Shown here in pieces: positions 1 to 9,044 of a stretch of 64,000 nucleotides of DNA. The notes below the pieces were generated by a model. It searched no databases and was not told the DNA's origin. It saw only the letters and a program-made list of their open reading frames with translations. The position numbers and the translations under genes were made by a program. Origin of the DNA: Bergeyella zoohelcum ATCC 43767 (GTDB lineage Bacteria > Bacteroidota > Bacteroidia > Flavobacteriales > Weeksellaceae); NCBI RefSeq assembly GCF_000301075.1, contig NZ_JH932293.1:130317-194316 (forward strand), in the 5' to 3' direction. Position 1 is the first letter of the stretch; each line of letters begins with the position of its first letter.

Positions 1-1074
1 TATCATTTTGACAAGTATTTATCCAAGAAAAAAGATAGTAAAATCACGCTATTTATTTCAGAAACCGCAGTTTCAGAACAGCAATACAAGGAACTTAATA
101 TACTTCTCGAAGCCATTTCCCTCACCAAAAACGCAGTGAATGAACCTGCTAATTATATGGACGCACTCAAATTTTCAGAATGGGCACAAGAAGCAGGCGA
201 AAAATTCGGTTTTGAAACGGAAATTCTTCATAAAAAGCAAATCGAAACCCTGAAAATGGGCGGTTTGCTTGGGGTAAATAAAGGCTCGGAAACACCACCC
301 ACTTTTAATATTATGCACTACAAACCGAAAAATGCAGTAAATAGTCAGCCATTAGTTTTGGTAGGCAAAGGCGTAATGTTCGATACGGGCGGTTACTCAC
401 TCAAAGTGGGTGGAGTAATGAGTACAATGAAATGCGATATGGCAGGTGGTGCAGCCGTTCTAGGAGCAATGTGTGCCATTGCAGGGAATCAATTACCTTA
501 TTATGTCATCGGTATTGTACCCGCTACGGATAATAAAATCAGTTCCAATGCCTTAGTGGTAGATGATGTAATTACCATAATGGACGGCACAACGGTAGAA
601 GTGCAAAATACCGATGCCGAAGGACGGCTTGTACTCGCCGATGCACTGTGCTATGCGAAAAAATTCAACCCCGAATTGGTGATTGATGTGGCTACGCTCA
701 CAGGAGCTTCGGCAGCAATCACTGGCAGTTTTGGTATTGCAGGACTTTCCAACCACCAAGAAAGTATCGATGCTCTAAAATCCATTGGCGAAGAGGTTTA
801 TGAACGCATTGTACAGCTCCCTCTTTGGAAAGAATATGCCGAACTCATAAAATCTGATATTGCCGACCTTAAAAACATTGGCGGACCAATTGGCGGAGTC
901 AGTACAGCAGCTAAATTTTTGGAACATTTTACCGATTGCCCTTGGGTGCATCTCGACATCGCAGGAGCAGCTTTTCTCAAAGACAAAAAAGGCTATAAAC
1001 AAAGCGGAGCAACCGCCGTTCCTGTAAGATTGATTTATGAATTTGTGAAGAGTAAATGTTTTAAAACCAAATAA
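1..1074 (+). CDS. Leucyl aminopeptidase (peptidase M17), 5' end outside the window
   Basis: The frame is open from base 1, so this is the C-terminal part (357 residues) of a longer protein; the GTG at 136 is internal. It carries the M17 signature NTDAEGRLVLADA (about residues 203-215 of the visible part), the GKGVMFDTGG lysine/metal loop and KCDMAGGAAV, which supply the two-zinc site and catalytic residues of cytosolic leucine aminopeptidases. These enzymes form hexamers and release N-terminal residues from peptides. Arginine codons are mostly CGN, as in the nrd genes downstream. Family call is confident; substrate preference within M17 cannot be read from sequence. Confidence 0.93.
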   Translation, partial: YHFDKYLSKKKDSKITLFISETAVSEQQYKELNILLEAISLTKNAVNEPANYMDALKFSEWAQEAGEKFGFETEILHKKQIETLKMGGLLGVNKGSETPPTFNIMHYKPKNAVNSQPLVLVGKGVMFDTGGYSLKVGGVMSTMKCDMAGGAAVLGAMCAIAGNQLPYYVIGIVPATDNKISSNALVVDDVITIMDGTTVEVQNTDAEGRLVLADALCYAKKFNPELVIDVATLTGASAAITGSFGIAGLSNHQESIDALKSIGEEVYERIVQLPLWKEYAELIKSDIADLKNIGGPIGGVSTAAKFLEHFTDCPWVHLDIAGAAFLKDKKGYKQSGATAVPVRLIYEFVKSKCFKTK

Positions 1075-1112
1075 TAAAATTAAGATAACCAATAATATAC
1101 CTCTATTACTTC

Positions 1113-1163
1113 ATGCGAGGCTTCACCTACTCATATGATTAATAACAAAGGTAGGTCTCGCAT
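1113..1163. repeat. Interrupted inverted repeat between the peptidase gene and nrdB
   Basis: ATGCGAG (1113-1119) and CCTAC (1126-1130) face GTAGG (1151-1155) and CTCGCAT (1157-1163), giving a two-part stem around an AT-rich loop. No T-run follows, so it is a poor intrinsic terminator. The left part, CTATTACTTCATGC, resembles CTATTTACTTCATGC at about 9994-10009. Confidence 0.45.
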
Positions 1164-1198
1164 CTGAAGCATCACCCCCAACCCTAATAATTACTAAA

Positions 1199-2188
1199 AT
1201 GACCGTATCAAATCACATGACCGAACCTCTTTTAATAGAAAACAAAGACCGCTTTGTCATTTTTCCTATACAGCACAACGATATTTGGCAATTCTACAAA
1301 AACGCCGAAGCCAGTTTCTGGACAGCAGAAGAAGTGGATTTGTCGCCCGACCTCCACGATTGGCAAAACAAACTCAACGACAACGAACGATTTTTCATCT
1401 CGCGGGTGTTGGCGTTTTTTGCCGCCAGCGATGGCATCGTCAATGAAAACCTTGCCATCAACTTCCTCCAAGAGGTGCAATATCCTGAGGCACGATGTTT
1501 CTACGGATTTCAAATTATGATTGAAAACATCCATTCCGAAATGTACTCGCTCCTCATCGATACTTATGTAAAAGACCCTATCGAAAAAGACTATTTGCTT
1601 CGTGCCATCGAAACCATTCCGTGCGTTACCAAAAAAGCAAAATGGGCGTTGCGATGGATTACCAAAGGAAGTTTTGCCGAGCGACTCATCGCCTTTGCTG
1701 CCGTGGAAGGTATCTTCTTTTCAGGAAGTTTTTGCTCTATTTTCTGGCTCAAAAAACGCGGTTTGATGCCAGGGCTCACCTTTTCCAACGAACTCATCAG
1801 TCGGGACGAAGGTTTGCACTGCGATTTTGCTTGCTTACTCTATGCCAATCACCTACAAAACAAACTTTCGGAAGAAACCGTAAAAGAAATCATCGTAGAT
1901 GCCGTTGCCATCGAAAAAGAATTTGTTACCGATGCACTCCCTGTAAAACTCATTGGGATGAATGCCGAACTGATGTGCCAATACATTGAGTTTGTTGCCG
2001 ATAGATTGCTCGTTGCCTTGGGTTGTAATAAAGTATGGAACGCCACCAATCCGTTTGATTTTATGGAACTTATTTCTCTGCAAGGAAAAACCAATTTCTT
2101 TGAACGGCGTGTGGGTGAATATCAAAAAACAGGCGTAGCACAAAGCAGTAGCGAACAAAACGCTTTTTCACTCGATGAAGATTTTTAA
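1199..2188 (+). CDS. nrdB: Ribonucleoside-diphosphate reductase class Ia, small (R2) subunit
   Basis: Makes the tyrosyl radical for reduction of ribonucleoside diphosphates to deoxy forms, acting with NrdA encoded at 2818. Di-iron ligands are visible: D47 in the EEVDL motif, E109 and H112 in ENIHSEMY, and later [12 protein letters not shown]116 is in the radical-tyrosine position (E-x2-H-x3-Y spacing), so this is a conventional tyrosyl-radical R2, not a tyrosine-less form. The length of 329 aa fits the eukaryote-like R2 group found in Bacteroidota. A second in-frame ATG at 1217 is an alternative start. It probably forms an operon with def and nrdA. Codon use is CGN-rich. Confidence 0.96.
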   Translation: MTVSNHMTEPLLIENKDRFVIFPIQHNDIWQFYKNAEASFWTAEEVDLSPDLHDWQNKLNDNERFFISRVLAFFAASDGIVNENLAINFLQEVQYPEARCFYGFQIMIENIHSEMYSLLIDTYVKDPIEKDYLLRAIETIPCVTKKAKWALRWITKGSFAERLIAFAAVEGIFFSGSFCSIFWLKKRGLMPGLTFSNELISRDEGLHCDFACLLYANHLQNKLSEETVKEIIVDAVAIEKEFVTDALPVKLIGMNAELMCQYIEFVADRLLVALGCNKVWNATNPFDFMELISLQGKTNFFERRVGEYQKTGVAQSSSEQNAFSLDEDF

Positions 2189-2190
2189 GT

Positions 2191-2225
2191 AATTGTTAAT
2201 TAACAATTAATCATTAACCATTAAA
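2191..2225. repeat. Heptanucleotide tandem tract (five units) before def
   Basis: The gap between nrdB and def is almost entirely a period-7 tract: AATTGTT, AATTAAC, AATTAAT, CATTAAC, CATTAAA. It includes the ribosome-binding region of def. Other period-7 tracts occur at about 5150-5170, 7150-7177 and 26228-26284, and inside cysS and leuS. Confidence 0.6.
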
Positions 2226-2227
2226 AA

Positions 2228-2809
2228 ATGAAACTCCCCATTTTTGCTTACGGAAACAATGTGCTGAAGACTAAGGCAGAAGCTGTAACACCCGATTTTC
2301 CCAATTTGAACGAACTCATCGACAATATGTGGGAAACGATGGAAAAAGCCAATGGCTGTGGATTGGCAGCACCACAAGTGGGTAAATCTTTGCGGTTGTT
2401 CGTTGCCGATTCAAAAGTACTTTACGATGTGATGAACGAGGACGAACGAGCCGAACTTTTTGAACCCAACGATACAGGTATTCGGCGGGTGTTTATCAAT
2501 CCGCAAATAAAAAATCTTTCCGAAGAACAATGGGAAGAAGCAGAAGGCTGTTTGAGTTTGCCCTTTTTATCAGGAAAAGTAGCCCGTTCGTGGTCGGTGG
2601 AATTGAGCTATCAAAACGAACAATTTGAAACCATCACCGAAACTTTTAGCGGAATGACCGCACGCGTGATTCTCCACGAATACGACCACTTGGAAGGCAT
2701 TCTCTACATTGACCGAGTGAAACCCTTGGCGAAAAAACTGATGCAATCCAAACTCCAAAAACTATTGAAAGGAAATCTAGTTCCTGCTTATGCTATGAAA
2801 TTCAAATAA
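2228..2809 (+). CDS. def: Peptide deformylase
   Basis: Removes the formyl group from the initiator methionine of nascent proteins. All three family motifs are present: GCGLAAPQ (43-50), EGCLSLP (106-112) and HEYDH (150-154). The cysteine and the two histidines bind the metal and the glutamate of HExxH is catalytic. Length (193 aa) is usual. It starts 39 bases after nrdB and ends 8 bases before nrdA, so it appears co-transcribed inside the ribonucleotide reductase operon. No functional link to nucleotide reduction is evident. Confidence 0.96.
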   Translation: MKLPIFAYGNNVLKTKAEAVTPDFPNLNELIDNMWETMEKANGCGLAAPQVGKSLRLFVADSKVLYDVMNEDERAELFEPNDTGIRRVFINPQIKNLSEEQWEEAEGCLSLPFLSGKVARSWSVELSYQNEQFETITETFSGMTARVILHEYDHLEGILYIDRVKPLAKKLMQSKLQKLLKGNLVPAYAMKFK

Positions 2810-2817
2810 AAAAAGAA

Positions 2818-5151
2818 ATGTTTGTAATAAAGAGAAACGGAAAAAAAGAAGCCGTTCATTTTGATAAAATTACGGCTCGTATTCATAAACTCATCTACGG
2901 CTTATCAATTTCGGAAAAAGATGTCATTGAAATTGCTAAAAAAGTCATTCAAGGGATTTACGACAATGTTACCACTACCGAACTGGACAACCTTGCGGCA
3001 GAAACCGCCGCTGCACAAACTACCATTCACCCTGATTTTTCGGTCTTGGCGGCACGCATCGCCGTGAGCAATTTGCACAAAAACACTCTCAAATCGTTTT
3101 CAAAAACCGCTCAATTGCTCTACGAATACACCGACCCCATAACCCAAACCCACGCACCTCTCATCTCCGAAGAAATTTATAAAATCATTCGTAAAAACGC
3201 CGATGAACTCGACAGCAGTGTTATCTACGACCGCGATTATAATTTTGATTACTTCGGATTTAAAACCTTAGAGCGTTCCTACCTCATTCGTACCAATGGA
3301 AAAGTAACCGAACGCCCACAACACCTCTTTATGCGTGTAGCCTTGGGCATTCACAAAGAGGATATTCAGGCGGCCATCGAAACTTACAACCTAATGAGCG
3401 AAAAATGGTTTATACACGCCACGCCAACGCTCTTCAATGCGGGTACGCCCAAACCGCAAATGTCGTCGTGCTTCCTACTCAGTATGACCGAAGACAGCAT
3501 CGCGGGGATTTTCGACACCCTCAAACGCTGTGCTTTGATTTCGCAATCGGCGGGTGGTATTGGCGTAAGCATTCATAACATTCGTTCTACAGGGAGCTAC
3601 ATCAAAGGTACAGGCGGAATTTCCAACGGCATTATTCCGATGCTTCGCGTGTTCAATGACACCGCTCGGTATGTAGATCAAGGCGGCGGCAAACGCAAAG
3701 GTGCTATTGCCGTCTATATCGAACCGTGGCACTCGGATATTTTTGATTTTATTGATATTCGTAAAAATCACGGTAAGGAGGAGATGCGCGCAAGGGATTT
3801 ATTTCCTGCCCTTTGGATTTCTGACCTCTTTATGCAACGCGTAGAAGCCGACCAAATGTGGTCGCTCTTTGACCCCAACGAAGCACAAGGGCTGTACGAG
3901 GTGTATGGCGAAAAATTCAACGAACTTTATACCACTTACGAAAACGAAGGAAAATTTCGCAAGCAAATCAAGGCACGCGAACTCTGGACAGCCATTCTCG
4001 AAGCTCAAATCGAAACCGGTACACCTTATATGTGCTACAAAGATGCCGTGAATGAAAAATCAAACCAAAAGAACATTGGTACGATACGAAGCTCCAACCT
4101 CTGCACCGAAATTATGGAATACACCAACGCCGATGAGGTAGCGGTGTGCAATTTGGCTTCCTTGGCATTGCCTCGCTATGTTTCGGACAAGGGCTTTGAT
4201 TTTCAAAAACTCTATGAAGTAACCAAAATCGTTACGCGAAATCTCAACAAAATCATTGACGGAAATTATTATCCCATTCCCGAAACCAAAACTTCTAACG
4301 ACCGCCACCGTCCGATAGGTTTAGGTGTGCAAGGATTGGCAGATGTGTTTTTACTTCTTCGTTTGCCCTTTGAAAGTGAAGCAGCACGAAAGCTCAATAA
4401 GGATATTTTTGAGACCATTTATTTTGCTTCGATGGAAGCCTCGATGGAATTGGCAAAGGAGCAAGGAGCGTACAGTTCGTTTGCGGGTTCGCCTCTTTCG
4501 GAAGGAAAATTTCAGTTTGATTTATGGCAAGTAGCCCCTTCTGACCGCTGGGATTGGGAAAAACTTCGCAACGAAGTGATGACCCACGGCGTACGCAATT
4601 CGCTCCTTTTAGCACCGATGCCCACCGCCTCTACTTCGCAGATTTTGGGCAACAATGAGTGCTTTGAGCCTTACACCAGTAATATTTATAACCGCCGTGT
4701 GCTTTCGGGTGAATTTGTGGTGGTGAATAAATTCTTACTCAAAGACCTCATCGAATTGGGCTTGTGGAACCCCACGATGAAAAACAAGCTCATCGCCGAA
4801 AATGGCTCGGTGCAAAACATTCCTGAAATCCCCACCGAACTGAAAGAATTGTACAAAACCGTTTGGGAAATCAAACAAAAAACCATTATTGATATGGCGG
4901 CGGAGCGAGGTGCCTTTATCTGTCAGTCGCAGTCGCTCAACCTCTTTATGGCAGAGCCGAATTTTGCAAAGCTCACCTCAATGCACTTCCACGCGTGGAA
5001 AAGCGGACTGAAAACGGGTATGTACTACCTCCGTACCAAAGCCGCCGTAGATGCCATCAAATTTACCGTAGATACGCAGATACTTTCAGGACAATCACAA
5101 GTAGCTTGCTCACTAGACAACCCAGAGGAATGCCTAGCATGTGGGAGCTGA
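2818..5151 (+). CDS. nrdA: Ribonucleoside-diphosphate reductase class Ia, large (R1) subunit
   Basis: Catalytic subunit that reduces NDPs to dNDPs using the radical from NrdB. Residues 1 to about 90 form an ATP-cone, so allosteric activity control by ATP/dATP is expected. Active-site residues are visible: C218 (SSCFLL), N427/C429/E431 (NLCTE) and C444 (VAVCNLAS), plus the radical-transfer YY pair near the C-terminus. The last residues, CLACGS, hold the C-x2-C pair that re-reduces the active site. Length of 777 aa is normal. It is the third gene of nrdB-def-nrdA. CGN arginine codons predominate, unlike most neighbours. Confidence 0.97.
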   Translation: MFVIKRNGKKEAVHFDKITARIHKLIYGLSISEKDVIEIAKKVIQGIYDNVTTTELDNLAAETAAAQTTIHPDFSVLAARIAVSNLHKNTLKSFSKTAQLLYEYTDPITQTHAPLISEEIYKIIRKNADELDSSVIYDRDYNFDYFGFKTLERSYLIRTNGKVTERPQHLFMRVALGIHKEDIQAAIETYNLMSEKWFIHATPTLFNAGTPKPQMSSCFLLSMTEDSIAGIFDTLKRCALISQSAGGIGVSIHNIRSTGSYIKGTGGISNGIIPMLRVFNDTARYVDQGGGKRKGAIAVYIEPWHSDIFDFIDIRKNHGKEEMRARDLFPALWISDLFMQRVEADQMWSLFDPNEAQGLYEVYGEKFNELYTTYENEGKFRKQIKARELWTAILEAQIETGTPYMCYKDAVNEKSNQKNIGTIRSSNLCTEIMEYTNADEVAVCNLASLALPRYVSDKGFDFQKLYEVTKIVTRNLNKIIDGNYYPIPETKTSNDRHRPIGLGVQGLADVFLLLRLPFESEAARKLNKDIFETIYFASMEASMELAKEQGAYSSFAGSPLSEGKFQFDLWQVAPSDRWDWEKLRNEVMTHGVRNSLLLAPMPTASTSQILGNNECFEPYTSNIYNRRVLSGEFVVVNKFLLKDLIELGLWNPTMKNKLIAENGSVQNIPEIPTELKELYKTVWEIKQKTIIDMAAERGAFICQSQSLNLFMAEPNFAKLTSMHFHAWKSGLKTGMYYLRTKAAVDAIKFTVDTQILSGQSQVACSLDNPEECLACGS

Positions 5152-5170
5152 ATAATTAATAATGAATAAC
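5150..5170. repeat. Short period-7 tract at the end of nrdA
   Basis: GAATAAT, TAATAAT and GAATAAC overlap and follow the nrdA stop codon. This is the same kind of heptanucleotide repetition as at 2191-2225. Confidence 0.35.
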
Positions 5171-5187
5171 GCTGTTCCAACAGAGAA

Positions 5188-5506
5188 AAATAAATTTTGG
5201 TCAATCAGAAATGATATTTAGTCATAATAAAATGATATTTAGTCGGAAAAAAATGGTATTTGGTCAGCCAAAAATAAATGTTTGATATAAAAAAATAGAT
5301 TTTGGTCAATGAAAAATGAATTTCGGTCAGCCGAATATAATTTTTTGACAAAAGGAACTGATATTTTGATGTAAAAAAATGGATTATCAACTTTAATAAT
5401 TCATTTCTGCAGGTTGATGATTCATTTCTGACACTTGATAAATCGTTTCTGAAGGTTGATGATTCATTTCTAACATTTGATAAATCATTTCTGCAAACTA
5501 ATAATT
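5188..5506. repeat. Degenerate 21-bp tandem repeat array (about 15 units)
   Basis: The first part (5188-5390) has diverged units of about 21 bp around ATGATTTTGGTCA. The second part (about 5399-5503) has five exact-length 21-bp units beginning ATTCATTTCT or AATC(G/A)TTTCT, which alternate between endings GGTTGATG and (C/T)TTGATA, giving a 42-bp higher-order period. On the minus strand two frames stay open: 5393-5488 (31 aa, period SEMNHQP/TIYQVSE) and 5205-5390 (61 aa, period LTKYHFF). Because 21 is a multiple of 3, an open frame is weak evidence for coding. There are no unique spacers, so this is not CRISPR. A related array is at 63822-64000. Confidence 0.75.
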
Positions 5507-5521
5507 AAAAAATATAGAAAG

Positions 5522-5824
5522 ATGACAGAAGCACAACAAGCCATCATCAGCATTGCCCAAGGCTTGGACGAAGCTAATGCAGTGGTCAAGCCTTCATTTG
5601 AAGCTCAGTTTGAAGCACTGGTTGAGTATATAGATGATTTGATTCAAAGGGATTTTAACAAGCTCATCAGTATTCTTTATCGGGTAGATGTTTCTGAAGA
5701 GAAGCTCAAGAGAGCCTTGCACCAAAATCCGGAAATACCAGCCAGCCGTATCATTACCACGATGCTGTTAGAGCGGGAGCTAGAGAAAAGAAAATGGCGA
5801 GCAATGTATCCTACAAGGAAATGA
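5522..5824 (+). CDS. Small hypothetical protein, helical, cytosolic
   Basis: A 100-residue protein I do not recognise. It has no signal peptide or membrane segment and appears all-helical, with an acidic N-terminal half and a basic tail (RELEKRKWRAMYPTRK). ATG 5522 is preferred over the in-frame ATG at 5477, because the 15 extra residues (MINHFCKLIIKKYRK) are encoded by the end of the 21-bp array. It follows that array directly and could be read from a promoter in or before it; no clear TAnnTTTG element is seen. Confidence 0.6.
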   Translation: MTEAQQAIISIAQGLDEANAVVKPSFEAQFEALVEYIDDLIQRDFNKLISILYRVDVSEEKLKRALHQNPEIPASRIITTMLLERELEKRKWRAMYPTRK

Positions 5825-5855
5825 GTTTAGTAATGAAGATATAGATTGAAATAAA

Positions 5856-5918
5856 ATGAAAACCTTATCATTGTTTTTATTATTTTTGCTCAGAATCATA
5901 CTCCATTTAGATTATTAA
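5856..5918 (+). other. Possible 20-residue hydrophobic peptide or relic signal sequence
   Basis: An ATG opens MKTLSLFLLFLLRIILHLDY and a stop, which looks like an isolated signal peptide. It lies in the 102-bp gap before aroA and overlaps a good -7 element (TATTTTTG, 5881-5888) that probably serves aroA. It may be a relic of a secreted-protein gene or chance. Confidence 0.15.
5881..5888 (+). promoter_or_regulatory. Candidate -7 element for aroA
   Basis: TATTTTTG matches the Bacteroidota TAnnTTTG box and is 38 bases before the aroA start. No TTG is found at the usual -33 distance, so support is partial. Confidence 0.35.
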
Positions 5919-5926
5919 CAATACCG

Positions 5927-7135
5927 ATGAAAACCATCTATATTTCTGGCTCCAAAAGTGAATCTAATAGACTTTTAATATTACAAAAGCTACTGGGCAA
6001 TATAAAAATTGAAAATATATCTAACGCCAAAGACACTCAGCTTTTATTCCATGCTCTAAACGAGGATAGCGAAGTGATAGACATTCATCATGCAGGGACA
6101 GCAATGCGTTTTCTTACTGCTTATTTGGCAATTCAAGAGGGACGCATCAGTACCCTCACAGGCTCAGAAAGGATGAAACAAAGACCTATTCATCATTTAG
6201 TGAATGCACTTCGGGATTTGGGAGCCGATATAGAATACATGGAAAATGAAGGATTCCCTCCCCTGAAAATTCGAGGAAAAAAACTCACGAAAAATTTAGT
6301 TCAAATTCCTGCCAATATCTCCAGCCAGTTCATTACCGCTCTCATGCTCATCGGTACAAAAATGGAAAGAGGGCTCACCATTCGGCTCTTGGGAAAGGCG
6401 ACCTCTCTTCCGTACATTGAAATGACCATGAAAATATTGCAAGAACTGGGGATTAAAGTAACTCAAAAACAAGAAACCGATACGAATAGCCGTGAAATAT
6501 CGAGCCTTTATATCTCTCCCTCTACCCATCGAAGTACGATAACTAAATTTATAGTAGAGAGCGATTGGTCTTCGGCGTCTTATTTCTATTCCACTGTAGC
6601 AATAGGAAAGAAACTCTTGAGACTCAAAAACTTTAAAAGAAATTCCCTACAAGGAGATTCCAAAATCACAGCCATCTATGCATCATTCTTTGGCGTAGAA
6701 ACCATTTTTAACGAGGATGAAAGCATACTACTCCGCCCCATAGAAAACTTCAATTACCCAGAACGCATTTTAATGGATATGAATGATTGCCCTGACATCG
6801 CTCAAACGCTTTGTGTAACCGCCTCTGCAATGAAAATACATTTTCATATCACAGGACTTTCTACCCTAAAAGTAAAAGAAACAGACAGACTGATTGCCCT
6901 CCAGAATGAACTCAAAAAAATAGGAGTAGTTACAGAAATTACAGATTCCTCTATCCGCTCTATAAGTTTCCACCCTACCTCTGCACCTGTTTCCATAGCT
7001 ACTTATGAAGACCATCGGATGGCAATGAGCTTCGCACCACTGAAACTCCTTCAAGACATAGAAATACAACATCCTGAAGTGGTAGAAAAATCATATCCTA
7101 ACTTCTGGAAAGATTTTTATCATGCAATTCATTAG
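5927..7135 (+). CDS. aroA: 3-phosphoshikimate 1-carboxyvinyltransferase (EPSP synthase)
   Basis: Joins shikimate 3-phosphate and phosphoenolpyruvate in the penultimate step of chorismate synthesis. Diagnostic motifs are KSESNR (10-15, substrate phosphate binding), GTAMR (57-61), ERMKQRP (81-87) and KETDRL late in the protein. Its 402 residues are a little shorter than the E. coli enzyme, usual for Bacteroidota. It is not next to other aro genes. Its 3' end faces mnmA across a 44-bp gap containing a period-7 tract. Confidence 0.95.
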   Translation: MKTIYISGSKSESNRLLILQKLLGNIKIENISNAKDTQLLFHALNEDSEVIDIHHAGTAMRFLTAYLAIQEGRISTLTGSERMKQRPIHHLVNALRDLGADIEYMENEGFPPLKIRGKKLTKNLVQIPANISSQFITALMLIGTKMERGLTIRLLGKATSLPYIEMTMKILQELGIKVTQKQETDTNSREISSLYISPSTHRSTITKFIVESDWSSASYFYSTVAIGKKLLRLKNFKRNSLQGDSKITAIYASFFGVETIFNEDESILLRPIENFNYPERILMDMNDCPDIAQTLCVTASAMKIHFHITGLSTLKVKETDRLIALQNELKKIGVVTEITDSSIRSISFHPTSAPVSIATYEDHRMAMSFAPLKLLQDIEIQHPEVVEKSYPNFWKDFYHAIH

Positions 7136-7149
7136 AAATTGTACAATGA

Positions 7150-7177
7150 TTTTAGAAATTAGAATTGAGAAATTAGA
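7150..7177. repeat. Period-7 tract between aroA and mnmA
   Basis: TAGAAAT, TAGAATT, GAGAAAT, TAGAAGC fill much of the gap between these convergent genes. No hairpin terminator is obvious here. Confidence 0.45.
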
Positions 7178-7179
7178 AG

Positions 7180-8367
7180 CTAAGCAATTACGCCACTGCC
7201 ATAGCATTCTTCTCCTACATACCAAGCTGCAAATTGCCCAGAAGCTACCGCACTCTGAGGGTTTTCAAATTCTATGTATAAAGCGTCTTCATACTGATGA
7301 AGCAATGCACTCTCTAATCCCTGACGGTAACGGATTCTCGCCATTACTTCCATGGTTTCTCCATTTTCTAAAGCCTTATCTTGGCGTACCCAATGTACTT
7401 CATTCCTATTAATTCTCACCACTTTTTTCCAAAGTCCAGGAAAAGCATGTCCCTCACCTACAAATAAAATATTATTTTCTATGTCTCTGGAAATAATAAA
7501 ACAGCTTTCCTTGTGTCCACCGATGCCGAGCCCTTTGCTCTGCCCGATGGTATAAAACTGCACGCCCTGATGTTTGCCAATCACTTTACCATCTTCTTTT
7601 TGGTATCTCATTTCCGATGATAAATATTCTAGCTCCTCTTTTTTAGACGAAAACAATGGTAGTTCACGATGAAACCCTTCATAATCACTAAATATTTCCA
7701 CGATTTCCCCCTCCTTAGGTTCTAGCTGTTGTTTCAAAAAATCGGGCAATCTTACCTTTCCGATGAAACAAAGCCCCTGAGAGTCTTTTTTTCCAGCAGT
7801 AACCAGCCCTGCTTTAGCCGCTATTTCTCTTACTTCTGGTTTTGTGAGTTCGCCTATCGGGAACAATGCTTTACTCAGCTGCTCTTGACTGAGCTGACAT
7901 AGGAAATAACTTTGGTCTTTATTATGATCTTTCCCAGCAAGAAGCTGGTAAATCTCTTCTCCACGCTCATCAGTAAAAGACTGTACCCTTGCATAATGTC
8001 CTGTAGCCACTTTATCCGCTCCCAGAGAAAGAGCCGTCTGAAGAAAAACATCAAATTTCACTTCCCTATTGCACAAAACATCAGGATTAGGTGTTCTTCC
8101 CTTAGCATATTCATCAAACATATAATCTACAATGCGTTCCTTGTACAGCTCACTCATATCAATAACCTGAAAAGGAATACCAAGTTTCTGTGCTACTAAA
8201 AGTGCATCATTAGAATCCTCTATCCATGGACACTCATCTTCTAAGGTCACTGAAGCATCATTCCAATTTCTCATAAAGAGTCCTATTACCTCATGCCCTT
8301 GCTCTTTAAGAAGATATGCAGTAACACTAGAATCTACACCACCTGATAAACCTACTACTATTTTCAT
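7180..8367 (-). CDS. mnmA: tRNA-specific 2-thiouridylase
   Basis: ATP-dependent thiolation of U34 in Lys, Glu and Gln tRNAs. The N-terminus has the PP-loop GLSGGVDSS (about 6-14). The catalytic cysteine pair is in [12 protein letters not shown] and SQGLCFIGK, and the C-terminal half is the MnmA barrel region. The length of 395 aa is typical. A perfect -7 element (TAATTTTG) lies about 30 bp upstream on the minus strand. It is divergent from the small barrel gene at 8458. Confidence 0.96.
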   Translation of the reverse strand: MKIVVGLSGGVDSSVTAYLLKEQGHEVIGLFMRNWNDASVTLEDECPWIEDSNDALLVAQKLGIPFQVIDMSELYKERIVDYMFDEYAKGRTPNPDVLCNREVKFDVFLQTALSLGADKVATGHYARVQSFTDERGEEIYQLLAGKDHNKDQSYFLCQLSQEQLSKALFPIGELTKPEVREIAAKAGLVTAGKKDSQGLCFIGKVRLPDFLKQQLEPKEGEIVEIFSDYEGFHRELPLFSSKKEELEYLSSEMRYQKEDGKVIGKHQGVQFYTIGQSKGLGIGGHKESCFIISRDIENNILFVGEGHAFPGLWKKVVRINRNEVHWVRQDKALENGETMEVMARIRYRQGLESALLHQYEDALYIEFENPQSAVASGQFAAWYVGEECYGSGVIA

Positions 8368-8397
8368 ACTATTTTACTTTACCGTGAAAAACTCCTG

Positions 8398-8405
8398 CAA
8401 AATTA
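8398..8405 (-). promoter_or_regulatory. -7 element of the mnmA promoter
   Basis: Read on the minus strand, TAATTTTG fits TAnnTTTG. A TTT triplet stands 19 bases upstream in place of the usual TTG. Confidence 0.5.
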
Positions 8406-8457
8406 CAACAATCCTTCGATAAAAAAACTTTATATTCGTCCCATAAAAACTCATATT

Positions 8458-8991
8458 ATGAAAAAAATCATATCTGTTCTTACTATTGCATTATTTTCAA
8501 ATACTTTCGCACAGGAACAATCTGAAATAGAAGGCAAAAGGTGGGTCTATGGCGGCGGCATAGGACTCAATATAAATAACGGATTAAGATCTACTGGGAA
8601 CGCTTTCTCCCTAATGATATCTCCTAAAGTAGGCTACCTCATCAATAATCATTTCGAAGTAGGAGTAAATGGTAATTACACTTGGTATAATTCTAGCTAC
8701 ACTCGAACCAATATGCTAGGAATAGGTCCCTATGCTACCTATTATTACCATAGAAGCTATTATGGCACTGTACTTTTTCAGCAATATTTTATCAATGAAA
8801 AATACAAATCTGCCCGTACAGAAAATTTTAATACGAGCGAATCTGCACTATATATTGGTGGTGGATATATACAGCAAGTAGGCAACCATTCTTATATGCA
8901 ATTGGGGCTTATGTACAATGTACTAAAAAATAATCCATCCGTTTTAGGAGGTGCCCTTATACCGAATGTGGGGCTCATCATAGGAATATAA
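8458..8991 (+). CDS. Small outer-membrane beta-barrel protein, function unknown
   Basis: A signal peptide (about residues 1-18, ending FAQ) is followed by about 160 residues with alternating hydrophobic/aromatic patterns and glycine-rich turns (YGGGIGLNINNG, YIGGGYIQQVGN), ending in hydrophobic VGLIIGI. This is the layout of small OmpW/OmpX-like porin-family barrels of Bacteroidota. No specific family can be named. It stands alone between divergent mnmA and mscS; a near-consensus -7 box (TATATTCG) lies shortly before it. Confidence 0.75.
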   Translation: MKKIISVLTIALFSNTFAQEQSEIEGKRWVYGGGIGLNINNGLRSTGNAFSLMISPKVGYLINNHFEVGVNGNYTWYNSSYTRTNMLGIGPYATYYYHRSYYGTVLFQQYFINEKYKSARTENFNTSESALYIGGGYIQQVGNHSYMQLGLMYNVLKNNPSVLGGALIPNVGLIIGI

Positions 8992-9044
8992 CTTTCTTCT
9001 AAAACTACTCAATGATAGAACATGTTTTTAAAACAATTTAAACA

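Noticed and set aside
5205..5390. 61-codon minus-strand frame as an ordinary gene
   Set aside because: It is the translation of the 21-bp repeat; the frame is open because the unit length is a multiple of three. Reported as part of the array instead.
5188..5506. CRISPR array
   Set aside because: Units are directly adjacent with no unique spacers, and no cas genes are present.
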